From: Bacteroidota bacterium | Lineage (GTDB): Bacteria > Bacteroidota > Ignavibacteria > Ignavibacteriales > Melioribacteraceae | NCBI GenBank assembly: GCA_018829545.1 | Contig: JAHJTX010000063.1 | Location: 1-64,000, forward strand | DNA length: 64,000 nucleotides | Reading direction: 5' to 3' | Shown: positions 49,773 through 57,892 of the stretch, one piece after another | Layout of the letters: each line of letters starts with the position of its first letter | How positions within the stretch are numbered: the first letter of the stretch is position 1 | Notes under the pieces: generated by a model | Database searches by the model: none | What the model saw: the letters and a program-made list of their open reading frames with translations, nothing else | What the model was told of the DNA's origin: nothing | Position numbers and translations under genes: made by a program

Positions 49773-50516
49773 ATGGGGATACCAAAATTCACTATCATTA
49801 CAGTATGTTATAATTCAGCAAAGACAATAGAAAGAACAATACTAAGCGTAATATCTCAAAATTATAAAAATATTGAATATATAATTATTGATGGTGCATC
49901 AACGGACAATTCTCTTTCTATTATTGATAAATACAGAAATAGAATTGATCAGATTGTTAGTGAGAAAGACATAGGAATTTACGATGCAATGAACAAAGGA
50001 TTGAAAATCTCTACCGGAGATATTATAATGTTTTTAAATGCTGATGATCGACTTTTGGATACGGATACTATTCAACATGTTGCCGCAAAAATAGGAGAAT
50101 TTATTAAGCGAAAAATTGAGGTATTTCATGGTGGAGTTCTAATGTATAGTGCAGAAGATGGAAGCGGTAATGTATGGATGTCCCGTTCAATTAATAAATA
50201 TTCTATTTATAGAGGAGCAATTCCTCATCCGGCAACTTTTTATTTACGTAATGCTTTCGATAAAAACGGTTATTTTAATACGAACTATAAAATTTGTGCT
50301 GATTATGAGTGGGTAGTTCGCGGTTTTATTCGAAACAAATTAAAATTTCAAAATATTAATATAATCACAAGTATTTTCACCAAAGGCGGCCTATCAACAA
50401 ATGATGATTTTAAAATAATTCATCGAGAAGAAAGGCTTCATATCGCAAATAATTATTTTGGGAAATTTGAGGAAAAGTATTATAGATTAAGAAAACGATT
50501 CAGAAAAATCTTTTAG
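49773..50516 (+). CDS. Family 2 glycosyltransferase
   Basis: A 247-aa cytoplasmic GT-A enzyme without membrane helices. FTIITVCYNSAKTIERTI, IEYIIIDGASTDNS and IMFLNADD (DxD-type site, near residue 90) are visible, with PHPATFYLR and KICADYEWVVR in the acceptor half. It resembles WcaA/colanic-acid-type transferases. Sugar specificity is not readable from the sequence. Confidence 0.9.
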   Translation: MGIPKFTIITVCYNSAKTIERTILSVISQNYKNIEYIIIDGASTDNSLSIIDKYRNRIDQIVSEKDIGIYDAMNKGLKISTGDIIMFLNADDRLLDTDTIQHVAAKIGEFIKRKIEVFHGGVLMYSAEDGSGNVWMSRSINKYSIYRGAIPHPATFYLRNAFDKNGYFNTNYKICADYEWVVRGFIRNKLKFQNINIITSIFTKGGLSTNDDFKIIHREERLHIANNYFGKFEEKYYRLRKRFRKIF

Positions 50517-50539
50517 TTTATCGTCTCTGGAAAAATGCA

Positions 50540-51391
50540 ATGGCAAGAGTAACAATTATTATACCGGTTTATAATCGATTAAATTTGTTAAACTTAGTAA
50601 TCAAAGGGATTGAACATCATGGATCATTCATTCAGGAGCTGGTAGTTTCAGATGATGGTTCGGATGAAGATGTTTTAGGATTACTGGAAAATTATGCGAC
50701 AGATTTAAATTTTAATGTTAAGTACGTAAGGCAAGAACGTAACGGTTTTCGGGCAGCTAAATGCAGGAATAATGGTATAAGAGCAGCGAGCGGTGAGTAT
50801 ATTATTTTTATAGATCAGGATATCATTCCTTCAAAAGGATATTATCAAAGATTTGTTGATAATATGCAAAAAGGCGCTTTTCTTGTAGCATACCCGGTGC
50901 GGTTATCAAAAGAACAAACAAGCCGAATAACGACTTCTGTGATAGAAGAAGCGGACTATAAGAATATTATTACTAAAAAACAGGTAAGGAAAATTCATGC
51001 TCAATTCTATCAAGAATCATATTACTTTTATAAAAGAAAAATTTTGAAAAAGATTATTTATAAACCGAAACTGAGGAGCGGAGTATTTGGGATACATAAA
51101 GAATCTTTAATAAAGGTTAACGGTTTTGATGAGAATTATAAAGGATGGGGAAATGAGGATGATGATTTGGGTAGAAGGCTTTGTCAATCAGGAATAATCG
51201 GCAAAAACGTATTTAAAGATGAATATCCCATTCATCTATATCATGAACCGCACGATGCTGTTGAGCGAAAAAATAATAGTGAATACAATCTTATTCGAAA
51301 AGAGGAAATCAAAGCGGGCGATTACATAGCAAGGAACGGTGTTTCCAATCCTTTGGATGATAAAGATATTAAAATGATAGAATTAAATTAA
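50540..51391 (+). CDS. Family 2 glycosyltransferase with C-terminal galactosyltransferase-like domain
   Basis: A 283-aa enzyme. VTIIIPVYNRLNLL and VVSDDGSDED define the nucleotide-binding site and YIIFIDQDIIP the metal site. The C-terminal part VNGFDENYKGWGNEDDDLGRRL is the Glyco_tranf_7C type found in chondroitin polymerase-like and galactosyl enzymes. It could elongate the glycan backbone. Member of the 47854-56152 run. Confidence 0.88.
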   Translation: MARVTIIIPVYNRLNLLNLVIKGIEHHGSFIQELVVSDDGSDEDVLGLLENYATDLNFNVKYVRQERNGFRAAKCRNNGIRAASGEYIIFIDQDIIPSKGYYQRFVDNMQKGAFLVAYPVRLSKEQTSRITTSVIEEADYKNIITKKQVRKIHAQFYQESYYFYKRKILKKIIYKPKLRSGVFGIHKESLIKVNGFDENYKGWGNEDDDLGRRLCQSGIIGKNVFKDEYPIHLYHEPHDAVERKNNSEYNLIRKEEIKAGDYIARNGVSNPLDDKDIKMIELN

Positions 51392-51415
51392 TGTTAACCA
51401 TAAAATAGAAAAATT

Positions 51416-52219
51416 ATGAAATGCAGACTGTGCGACGGTGAAGATTTAGTATTGCATTACTCTCAAGGGAATGACGGCCAATTCAGGTTTTATAAATGCA
51501 TGAACTGTAAATTGGTAAATTATGATTTAACTTCAGGACTTGATCAAAAAAAATATAGCGGCGGATATATTGACCCGTATTTTGAGGAACATAAACAAAA
51601 CAGAACACAAAGCGCGACATATAAATTCATAAAAAAAAATGTTCCGTTAAAAGGCAAAATGCTTGATATTGGCTGCGGAAACGGTAAATTATTATTATTA
51701 GCAAAAACCGATGGTTGGAGTGTTAATGGTTTGGAATTATCGGAATCTTATGCCGCCATCGTCAAAGAAAAATTTGACATCAAAGTAGAAATAGAAGATT
51801 TTTTAAAATACGATAAAACTTCTTCGTACTATGATGTAGTAGTATTAAAGCATGTGCTTGAACATCTTTCTGATTCACGACTAGCAATGACAAAAATAAA
51901 TAACTTATTAAAAGTTAACGGATATGGGATCTTTGAATTCCCAAACATCGAGAGTGTCGAATTTAAAATAAAGAGAGTTGTATCTAAAATTAAAATATCT
52001 AAAAAAAAATACAGAGAGGATTACGTTCCGGGACATTGTAATGAGTTTTGCAAGGATTCTTTCAAATATTTGTTGAAACTGACTGGGTTTAAATTAGTCC
52101 ATTGGGAATTGTATTCAAATAAAAATAAGCACATACGATTATTAAGTATGCTTAATATCGGATCCAAAGCGCGAGTGTTAGTCAAAAAAGCAAATTCTCC
52201 GGTTAATCTAGGAGAATAA
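51416..52219 (+). CDS. Class I SAM methyltransferase with zinc ribbon (second)
   Basis: A 267-aa protein of the same domain plan as the one at 47854 but not a close copy. The N-terminal CRLC and CMNC pairs form a zinc ribbon. MLDIGCGNGKLLLLAK is the SAM loop and VLKHVLEHLSD is post-motif. A basic stretch (KIKRVVSKIKISKKKYRED) precedes the C-terminal part. It likely methylates a sugar of the locus product. Confidence 0.87.
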   Translation: MKCRLCDGEDLVLHYSQGNDGQFRFYKCMNCKLVNYDLTSGLDQKKYSGGYIDPYFEEHKQNRTQSATYKFIKKNVPLKGKMLDIGCGNGKLLLLAKTDGWSVNGLELSESYAAIVKEKFDIKVEIEDFLKYDKTSSYYDVVVLKHVLEHLSDSRLAMTKINNLLKVNGYGIFEFPNIESVEFKIKRVVSKIKISKKKYREDYVPGHCNEFCKDSFKYLLKLTGFKLVHWELYSNKNKHIRLLSMLNIGSKARVLVKKANSPVNLGE

Positions 52220-52227
52220 AAATCAAT

Positions 52228-52968
52228 ATGAGCGAAAAACTGACTGCAACAATTATAACCAAGAACGAAGAGAAAAATATTGATAGGTGCTTAAAATCCC
52301 TCAACTGGGTTGACGAAATAATTGTTGTTGATTCCTACTCGGAGGATTCAACTGTTGAGATATGTAAAAAATATAATTGCAAAATAATTCAGCAGGAGTG
52401 GCAGGGATTCGGTAAGACCAAGAGACATGCGGTGAATTTAACCGAAAACGATTGGATATTATCTATTGACGCCGATGAAGTAGTATCTGAACAATTACGG
52501 GAGCAAATTAAGGAGGTGTTAACTGATCCGGATGCTGTTGGTTATAATATTAGGAGAAAATCTTTTTACCTTGGTAGACTAATCAATTTCAGCGGCTGGA
52601 ATTCCGACTATCCTCTCCGACTTTTCAATAAAAAATTCGGCAACTATAATGAAAAAACTGTTCATGAATATGTTGAACTCAGAGGTAATCGAAAAAAAAT
52701 TGAGGAATATATTCTTCATTATACTTATCCGACCTTACATACTCATATAGAAAAAATAAATAAATACTCGGACTTATCTGCTGCAGAATTAATAAAAAAT
52801 GGCAAACACTACGGAATTCTATTGTCAGTATTTTTCGGGATAAACAGATTTTTGAAAATGTACTTTTTGCAACTTGGTTTTCTCGATGGAGCTGAAGGAT
52901 TTATTCTAGCATTTAATTCTGCCTTTGGAGTTTTTCTAAAGTATATAAAAACTCGGAATCGAAAGTGA
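52228..52968 (+). CDS. LPS core glycosyltransferase, WaaE/KdtX-like (GT2)
   Basis: A 246-aa GT2 enzyme: LTATIITKNEEKNIDRCLKSL, IIVVDSYSEDSTVEI, FGKTKRHAVNL and ILSIDADEVVS. These strings are those of WaaE/KdtX beta-1,4-glucosyltransferases, which act on the inner LPS core heptose. A hydrophobic/aromatic C-terminus (about 195-240) suggests peripheral membrane binding. Its stop overlaps the start of the fusion gene that follows. Confidence 0.88.
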   Translation: MSEKLTATIITKNEEKNIDRCLKSLNWVDEIIVVDSYSEDSTVEICKKYNCKIIQQEWQGFGKTKRHAVNLTENDWILSIDADEVVSEQLREQIKEVLTDPDAVGYNIRRKSFYLGRLINFSGWNSDYPLRLFNKKFGNYNEKTVHEYVELRGNRKKIEEYILHYTYPTLHTHIEKINKYSDLSAAELIKNGKHYGILLSVFFGINRFLKMYFLQLGFLDGAEGFILAFNSAFGVFLKYIKTRNRK

Positions 52969-55106
52969 TAAGAGTTCTGCATTTAGATACGGATAAAGAC
53001 TGGCGCGGCGGGCAGCAGCAGGCGTTCTATCTTCACGAACATTTAACTAATCTTGAAATCTACTCTCTTATGTTCACTCAGCAAGGTTCAGAAATGGGGA
53101 AAAAGTGCGCCGCAGATTCATTACCTTACATCGGTTATAATATTTACGGTGAATGGGATCTCAAGGCAGTATTGAAGATTGCTAGAGTATGTAAAAGTAA
53201 TCGAATAGAAATTCTGAATTGTCATAATGCTCATGCTGTTACTCTGGGATTATTAGCTAAACTTTTCTGTAAAAATTTGAAAGTTATCGCAGTTAGAAGA
53301 GTCGATTTTCACATAAACAGTAAATGGAAATATAACACCTCGTTGATCGACTCAATAGTTTGCATATCACATAATATTAAAGAAATATTACTTTCCGACG
53401 GGATACATAGAAATAAACTTGTTGTAATCCATGATGGTATTGAAACAGAGAGATTTAAAAATTATGAGAAATCATCCAAAATCAGGAGTGAATTTGGCAT
53501 TGCTAATGATAAAATAGTAATCGGTACGGTTGCAGCTTTCGTCGGTCATAAGGATTATGATAATCTGCTCCAAGCGGCAAAAATTGTATTAATGGAAAAT
53601 AAAAATGTAGTTTTTGTTGCGGTTGGAGACGGTGAGTTGTTTGAAAACATTAAAATAAAAATTGAGAGAAACGGACTTAAGAATAAGTTTATACTTCCGG
53701 GATACAGAAAGGATGTCGGCAGTTTCCTGCATATGTTTGATATATTTGTAATGGCTTCAAAAAAGGAGGGACTTGGTACATCTATTCTGGATGCGCAGTC
53801 AGTAGGACTTCCAGTAGTTATTACAAGAGCAGGCGGAATGCCCGAAATTGTAGAAGACGGGATAACCGGCAAAATTGTTGAACCGCGTAATTCGACCGAG
53901 TTGGCGGCGGCAATAAACGAATTAGTGGAAGATGGCGATAAGCGCAAATTAATGGGATTAAAAGGAAAAGAATCAGTCAGAAGATTCGATATAAATATTA
54001 CTGTTGCAAAAAACGTGGAATTGTATAAAAATTTATTAAGGGAGAAGGAATTGGTTGAGCAGAAACTTATACAGTTCACGCGAGATGAGCAAAAGGAGTT
54101 AAGAAAAATATTAATAATCCAAACAGCTTTTATAGGGGATGTGATATTAATTACGCCATTAATCGGGGCAACTAAAAAAATATTTCCCGAATCTCAAGTC
54201 GATGTAATGGTTATTCCGCAGGCAGCCAATGTTTTAATCAATAACCCAAATATTAATTCAATAATACTATTCGACAAACGAAAGAATAAATTGAAGGCTT
54301 TTTTTAAAACTCTTAGTGTTATTAAAAAAAACGGATATGATCTTGCTCTTACACCCCATAGTTCTGTTACGACATCATTGTTAATGTATTTTTCAAAAAT
54401 TCCAATAAGAATTGGATTTGCACGCTGGGCAGCACAATTGCTGTTAACACACAAATTACCGCATCTGCAAAGAAAACTGAAAATAGAAAAAAACCTGCAT
54501 TTGCTTAGTCCTTTCTCAGATGAAAAATTACCAATACAAACCGAATTATTTCCTTCAATTGAAATGTATGACAAAGCTGATGATTTGTTATTTGAGATTA
54601 AAAAGAAATTTAATAAGATAATAGCTATTGCGCCCGGTTCAAATTGGTTTACAAAAAGATGGCCTTTGACATATTATCAAGAATTAGTTAATATATTATC
54701 AAAGTTAAATCATGGAATAGTTTTTATCGGTAGCGCCGAAGAAAGGAATATATGTAATGATATTAAACCTGAAGAAAATTTTATTAATTTAGCCGGCAAA
54801 TTATCATTATTAGAATCAGCAGCGCTTATTAGTAAATGCGATTTAATGATTTGTAATGATAGCGGCGCTATGCATTTAGCTAATGCTGTTAAAACTGAAG
54901 TTATAGTATTCTTTGGTCCTACAGTTCAAACAATAGGTTATTCGCCAATCGGGGAAAACGATTTTGTGTTTGAGATAGACCTTGAATGTAGACCATGCAG
55001 CAGCCATGGAACAAATGAATGTAAACTAGGTCATCACAATTGCATGAACTTAATTAAGAGTGATTCTGTACTTTTAAAAGTAAAAGAAAAATTAGGAATA
55101 GTTTAA
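52965..55106 (+). CDS. GT4-GT9 fusion glycosyltransferase (heptosyltransferase-like C-terminus)
   Basis: A 713-aa protein with two complete GT-B enzymes. Residues 1-~360 form a GT4: VLHLDTDKDWRGGQQQ at the start, and MASKKEGLGTSILDAQSVGLPVV then GGMPEIVEDG at the donor site. Residues ~378-713 form a GT9: KILIIQTAFIGDVILITPLI, IAIAPGSNWFTKRWP, ICNDSGAMHLANA and the ending CRPCSSHGTNECKLGHHNC typical of ADP-heptose transferase II. A ~20-residue charged helix joins them. The start is GTG overlapping the previous stop. Probably adds heptose and a second sugar to the LPS core in sequence. Confidence 0.92.
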   Translation: MIRVLHLDTDKDWRGGQQQAFYLHEHLTNLEIYSLMFTQQGSEMGKKCAADSLPYIGYNIYGEWDLKAVLKIARVCKSNRIEILNCHNAHAVTLGLLAKLFCKNLKVIAVRRVDFHINSKWKYNTSLIDSIVCISHNIKEILLSDGIHRNKLVVIHDGIETERFKNYEKSSKIRSEFGIANDKIVIGTVAAFVGHKDYDNLLQAAKIVLMENKNVVFVAVGDGELFENIKIKIERNGLKNKFILPGYRKDVGSFLHMFDIFVMASKKEGLGTSILDAQSVGLPVVITRAGGMPEIVEDGITGKIVEPRNSTELAAAINELVEDGDKRKLMGLKGKESVRRFDINITVAKNVELYKNLLREKELVEQKLIQFTRDEQKELRKILIIQTAFIGDVILITPLIGATKKIFPESQVDVMVIPQAANVLINNPNINSIILFDKRKNKLKAFFKTLSVIKKNGYDLALTPHSSVTTSLLMYFSKIPIRIGFARWAAQLLLTHKLPHLQRKLKIEKNLHLLSPFSDEKLPIQTELFPSIEMYDKADDLLFEIKKKFNKIIAIAPGSNWFTKRWPLTYYQELVNILSKLNHGIVFIGSAEERNICNDIKPEENFINLAGKLSLLESAALISKCDLMICNDSGAMHLANAVKTEVIVFFGPTVQTIGYSPIGENDFVFEIDLECRPCSSHGTNECKLGHHNCMNLIKSDSVLLKVKEKLGIV

Positions 55107-56152
55107 TGGTTTTTTCTTACTACCTCTATAAATATCCATATAAACTTCTATGGTATATTAATTATTTTATTGGAAAAACTCCTGACTTAGCATTTTATTG
55201 CGCCGATCCCCTGGATTATGAAATGTTTCAGCCAATTCAAAAATTCCTTCCGGAGATGATAATAATAGCCAAAAATAATAAGGTAAAAGATTATTTAGTC
55301 CAAAAGGGAATTAAATATATTAGCATGCCTTCATTTCCTAAGGCTGTAATTATGGCAAGGCAAATGCCATATAAATTCCCAGTTGATAGAATCATTAAAT
55401 TTGGTTTCGATCATGGTCTTTATCAATTTAAAAGGTGGACATCACCTGAGAATTATAACAGGTTCAATATTTATTTTGTTTCTAGTTCTGACCAGGTTAG
55501 TACGGCAAGGAGACTTGGAATAAAAACTGTTAAAGCTATAGGGTATCCCAAATTGGATAATGCTTTTAACGGAGAATATGATGAAAAATTTTTGAATATT
55601 ATAAAGTCCTCAATAAATATTGACCCGGATAAAAGGACTATCATTTTTACTTCTACCTGGGATGTTGCCGGTCTTTCCGCATTAACTAAATGGATTGATA
55701 ATTTAGATCTGCTAACTGATAAATACAATATATTAGTTACTGTCCATACTTGGACTTCACCGAAATACATTGCGAAATTGAAATCGATGAAAAATATTTT
55801 ATTCATTGATGAATATGATGTAACTCCATACTTAATGATTGCCGATGTTTTAGTGGGAGATTATAATTCGATCATGGGTGAGTTCTGCGCTTTCAACAAA
55901 CCTATTATTACATTTAAAGTCCCGGAATCAGACAGAACAATTCCTGAAATCATAACAATGATTGCGAACATTAGTTTGCAGATTAATGACTTTAATGAAC
56001 TACCGGATGCCCTGGAAAAATGCATTTGTAATCCAGATGAAAAATCGGTTGAACGTCAAAAAGCAAATAACATCTTTTTTTATGCATTAGATGGAAAAGC
56101 CGGGGAAAGAGCAGCGAAAATAATTACTGATCTAATAGAAGAAAACTATTAA
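55106..56152 (+). CDS. CDP-glycerol glycerophosphotransferase-like protein
   Basis: A 348-aa protein of the TagB/TagF-like GT-B group. Key stretches are FGFDHGLYQFKRW, IIFTSTWD, YNILVTVHTWTSPKYI, and VTPYLMIADVLVGDYNSIMGEFCAFNKPIITF. These enzymes transfer glycerol- or ribitol-phosphate, or act as related sugar transferases. It overlaps the fusion gene stop by 1 nt, so the plus-strand run ends with it. Confidence 0.8.
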   Translation: MVFSYYLYKYPYKLLWYINYFIGKTPDLAFYCADPLDYEMFQPIQKFLPEMIIIAKNNKVKDYLVQKGIKYISMPSFPKAVIMARQMPYKFPVDRIIKFGFDHGLYQFKRWTSPENYNRFNIYFVSSSDQVSTARRLGIKTVKAIGYPKLDNAFNGEYDEKFLNIIKSSINIDPDKRTIIFTSTWDVAGLSALTKWIDNLDLLTDKYNILVTVHTWTSPKYIAKLKSMKNILFIDEYDVTPYLMIADVLVGDYNSIMGEFCAFNKPIITFKVPESDRTIPEIITMIANISLQINDFNELPDALEKCICNPDEKSVERQKANNIFFYALDGKAGERAAKIITDLIEENY

Positions 56153-56156
56153 ATTT

Positions 56157-56294
56157 ATGAGTCCACTGCAAAAAGGCGCTTAAATAGAATTTGAGAAAGA
56201 ATTGAAAACCGTTGAAACGGTTCACCAATTCTCTAAGTCGTTGTGATTCTTTTAACCGTTTTAACGGTTTATTTGCTTTTTGGAGTAGACTCAT
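56157..56294. mobile_element. MITE-like inverted-repeat element (138 bp)
   Basis: The left end ATGAGTCCACTGCAAAAAG and the right end (reverse-complemented) ATGAGTCTACTCCAAAAAG are near-identical 19-nt terminal inverted repeats. Inside are two palindromes, AACCGTT-GA-AACGGTT nested in GAATTG/CAATTC, and AACCGTT-TT-AACGGTT. No coding capacity. It lies between convergent genes and could also act as a bidirectional terminator. A nonautonomous transposable element is the likeliest reading. Confidence 0.6.
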
Positions 56295-56306
56295 TTATAC
56301 AATAAA

Positions 56307-57311
56307 TTATTTTTCAAATTGACTTTTTTTAGGAAAATACTCTTCAAGAAATTGTTTTACTTTAACTAAATGCTCATCCGGTGTTTCAGGTGTTTGATTC
56401 AAACAAAATGTAAAAGGTTTTGCCTTTTTCAATCTTTCCAAATGTTCTTCAATATCCTTTTCGTGTAGATTTATAAATCCAAATGTAAATTTTTTATAAA
56501 GATGTGAAAACAAGTCCAACGCACTAATATTAACATCTGAAGTAATAAGGTACTGTGTCTTACCAAGTTTTTGGGCAATCAAGTAAAATTCAAATAAATA
56601 GATTAATAGAATATCATCATTTGTTCTAAAACTATTTTTTATTGTTTGATTCAGTTCTTTTTCAAAAATTCTTTCAAGGTCAAATAAGATTGATTTTAAA
56701 AGCGGCTTAATTGTATGGCGAATATTATAATATACAGCTTTGCCAAATCTTTCCATTATCAATTTTCTTGTATTTACAACAGTATGCTGATAAGTGTTTC
56801 TTTTATTCGGTGCTCTTTTTGTTATATCTAATGACTTCTTGTTTGGAATTGGAATAATTTCGGAAACATAAATTCTTGGTAATCCTTCTTTGGTATAGAA
56901 ATATTCCGGTGTACAATAATTACCAATAAACATATCGTCGTTAAAATAAATGAAAAATTCTGACAGATCTTTAATGTGATGGATTTGCGATTCAATAACT
57001 TGTGAACTAAATGTTGAAAGATTGGATTTGTCTAGAAATATTTCAGTGTGGTCAACTATTCTTACTTTAGGATTTTCTAAATTAATCCAATCCGGAATTT
57101 GATTATCTGTGACTATAAAAATGTTATTTATCCATGGAACGAATTGATCTAATGATCTTAAAGAATATTTCAATTCTTGGTTATCCATAAAAAGAGCTTC
57201 ATTAGTAGAATCTTCTAAAACTTTTCCAATAAGTTTGGCTTTTTCTATTCGCTTATTTTTCCATTTAGGATCTGAGCCATTAACCCAGGTATAAACAATA
57301 TCAATTTTCAT
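56307..57311 (-). CDS. Stealth-family sugar-phosphate transferase
   Basis: A 334-aa protein with Stealth conserved regions. CR1 is IDIVYTWVNGSDPKW (residues 3-17). CR2 includes NQELKYSLRSLDQFVPWI and FFIYFNDDMFIG, and a CR3-like run is NTYQHTVVNTRKLIMERFG. Stealth proteins transfer hexose-1-phosphate to build phosphodiester-linked capsules in pathogens and commensals. It is the only minus-strand gene of the glycan cluster, so it is separately expressed. Confidence 0.9.
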   Translation of the reverse strand: MKIDIVYTWVNGSDPKWKNKRIEKAKLIGKVLEDSTNEALFMDNQELKYSLRSLDQFVPWINNIFIVTDNQIPDWINLENPKVRIVDHTEIFLDKSNLSTFSSQVIESQIHHIKDLSEFFIYFNDDMFIGNYCTPEYFYTKEGLPRIYVSEIIPIPNKKSLDITKRAPNKRNTYQHTVVNTRKLIMERFGKAVYYNIRHTIKPLLKSILFDLERIFEKELNQTIKNSFRTNDDILLIYLFEFYLIAQKLGKTQYLITSDVNISALDLFSHLYKKFTFGFINLHEKDIEEHLERLKKAKPFTFCLNQTPETPDEHLVKVKQFLEEYFPKKSQFEK

Positions 57312-57892
57312 TGCTTATCAACTTTAATGTTTATAAAAGCTCGTATTTGTTAAAAAAATCACTGCAAATATAAAGATGTCAGTCGATAAATAACATAATT
57401 TTGAAACCAAAAGTAATAATTCCAAAAGGAAACTATTAATTAGAGTATTATAATATATAAAGCCATACTGGATGCATAAAATTCTTTCAATAATTTTTAC
57501 ATTTTTATCTGTTTTTATGCACAGTGCGCAGGTTTATGTAACAATCCTTCTTCTCGATATATTGTTTCTTTAAAATGAGACAAAATCCTTTGTGGGTGTT
57601 GAACAAAAGCAAGAAGGAAATAAAAGGGTGGGTCAATGAGACTTTTGTCGATATAGAACATTCGTTCGAGAGGCATATTCAATCAGTTCAACATGAAAAG
57701 TAGAATAGGATTATGTTTGATGAACTGGACGGATCTGCTGCGAAATGCACTGCTGTTGAAATTATTCAATTACTAAAATCTAACAATCTTATTTCAAATT
57801 CCAATTCTCAAACAGAATGATTTGATTCAATCAAATGATTCGATATTTTTATTGAGCGGATATATTTATTCAAAATTTATTAAGGACAGCGC
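57312..57892. other. 581-nt intergenic region upstream of the ABC exporter
   Basis: An AT-rich region between divergent genes. It must hold the promoters of both the Stealth gene and the exporter gene, but no clear consensus was identified. The only coding-like signal is the interrupted frame at 57575-57820. No hairpin with a T run and no match to the repeats elsewhere in the window was seen. Confidence 0.6.
57575..57820 (+). pseudogene. Possible small gene split by an in-frame TAG
   Basis: One reading frame of 82 codons starting MRQNPLWVLNKSKKEIKGWV is broken by a single TAG at 57701 and continues in the same frame (FDELDGSAAKCTAVEIIQLL) to TGA at 57818. Both halves have a protein-like composition. 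I do not recognise a family. It may be a recently inactivated gene or chance. Confidence 0.35.

Noticed and set aside
53555-54079. 174-codon minus-strand open frame inside the GT4-GT9 gene
   Set aside because: A shadow frame with Asn/Ser/Phe-rich composition. The plus-strand frame carries intact GT4 donor-site motifs over the same bases.
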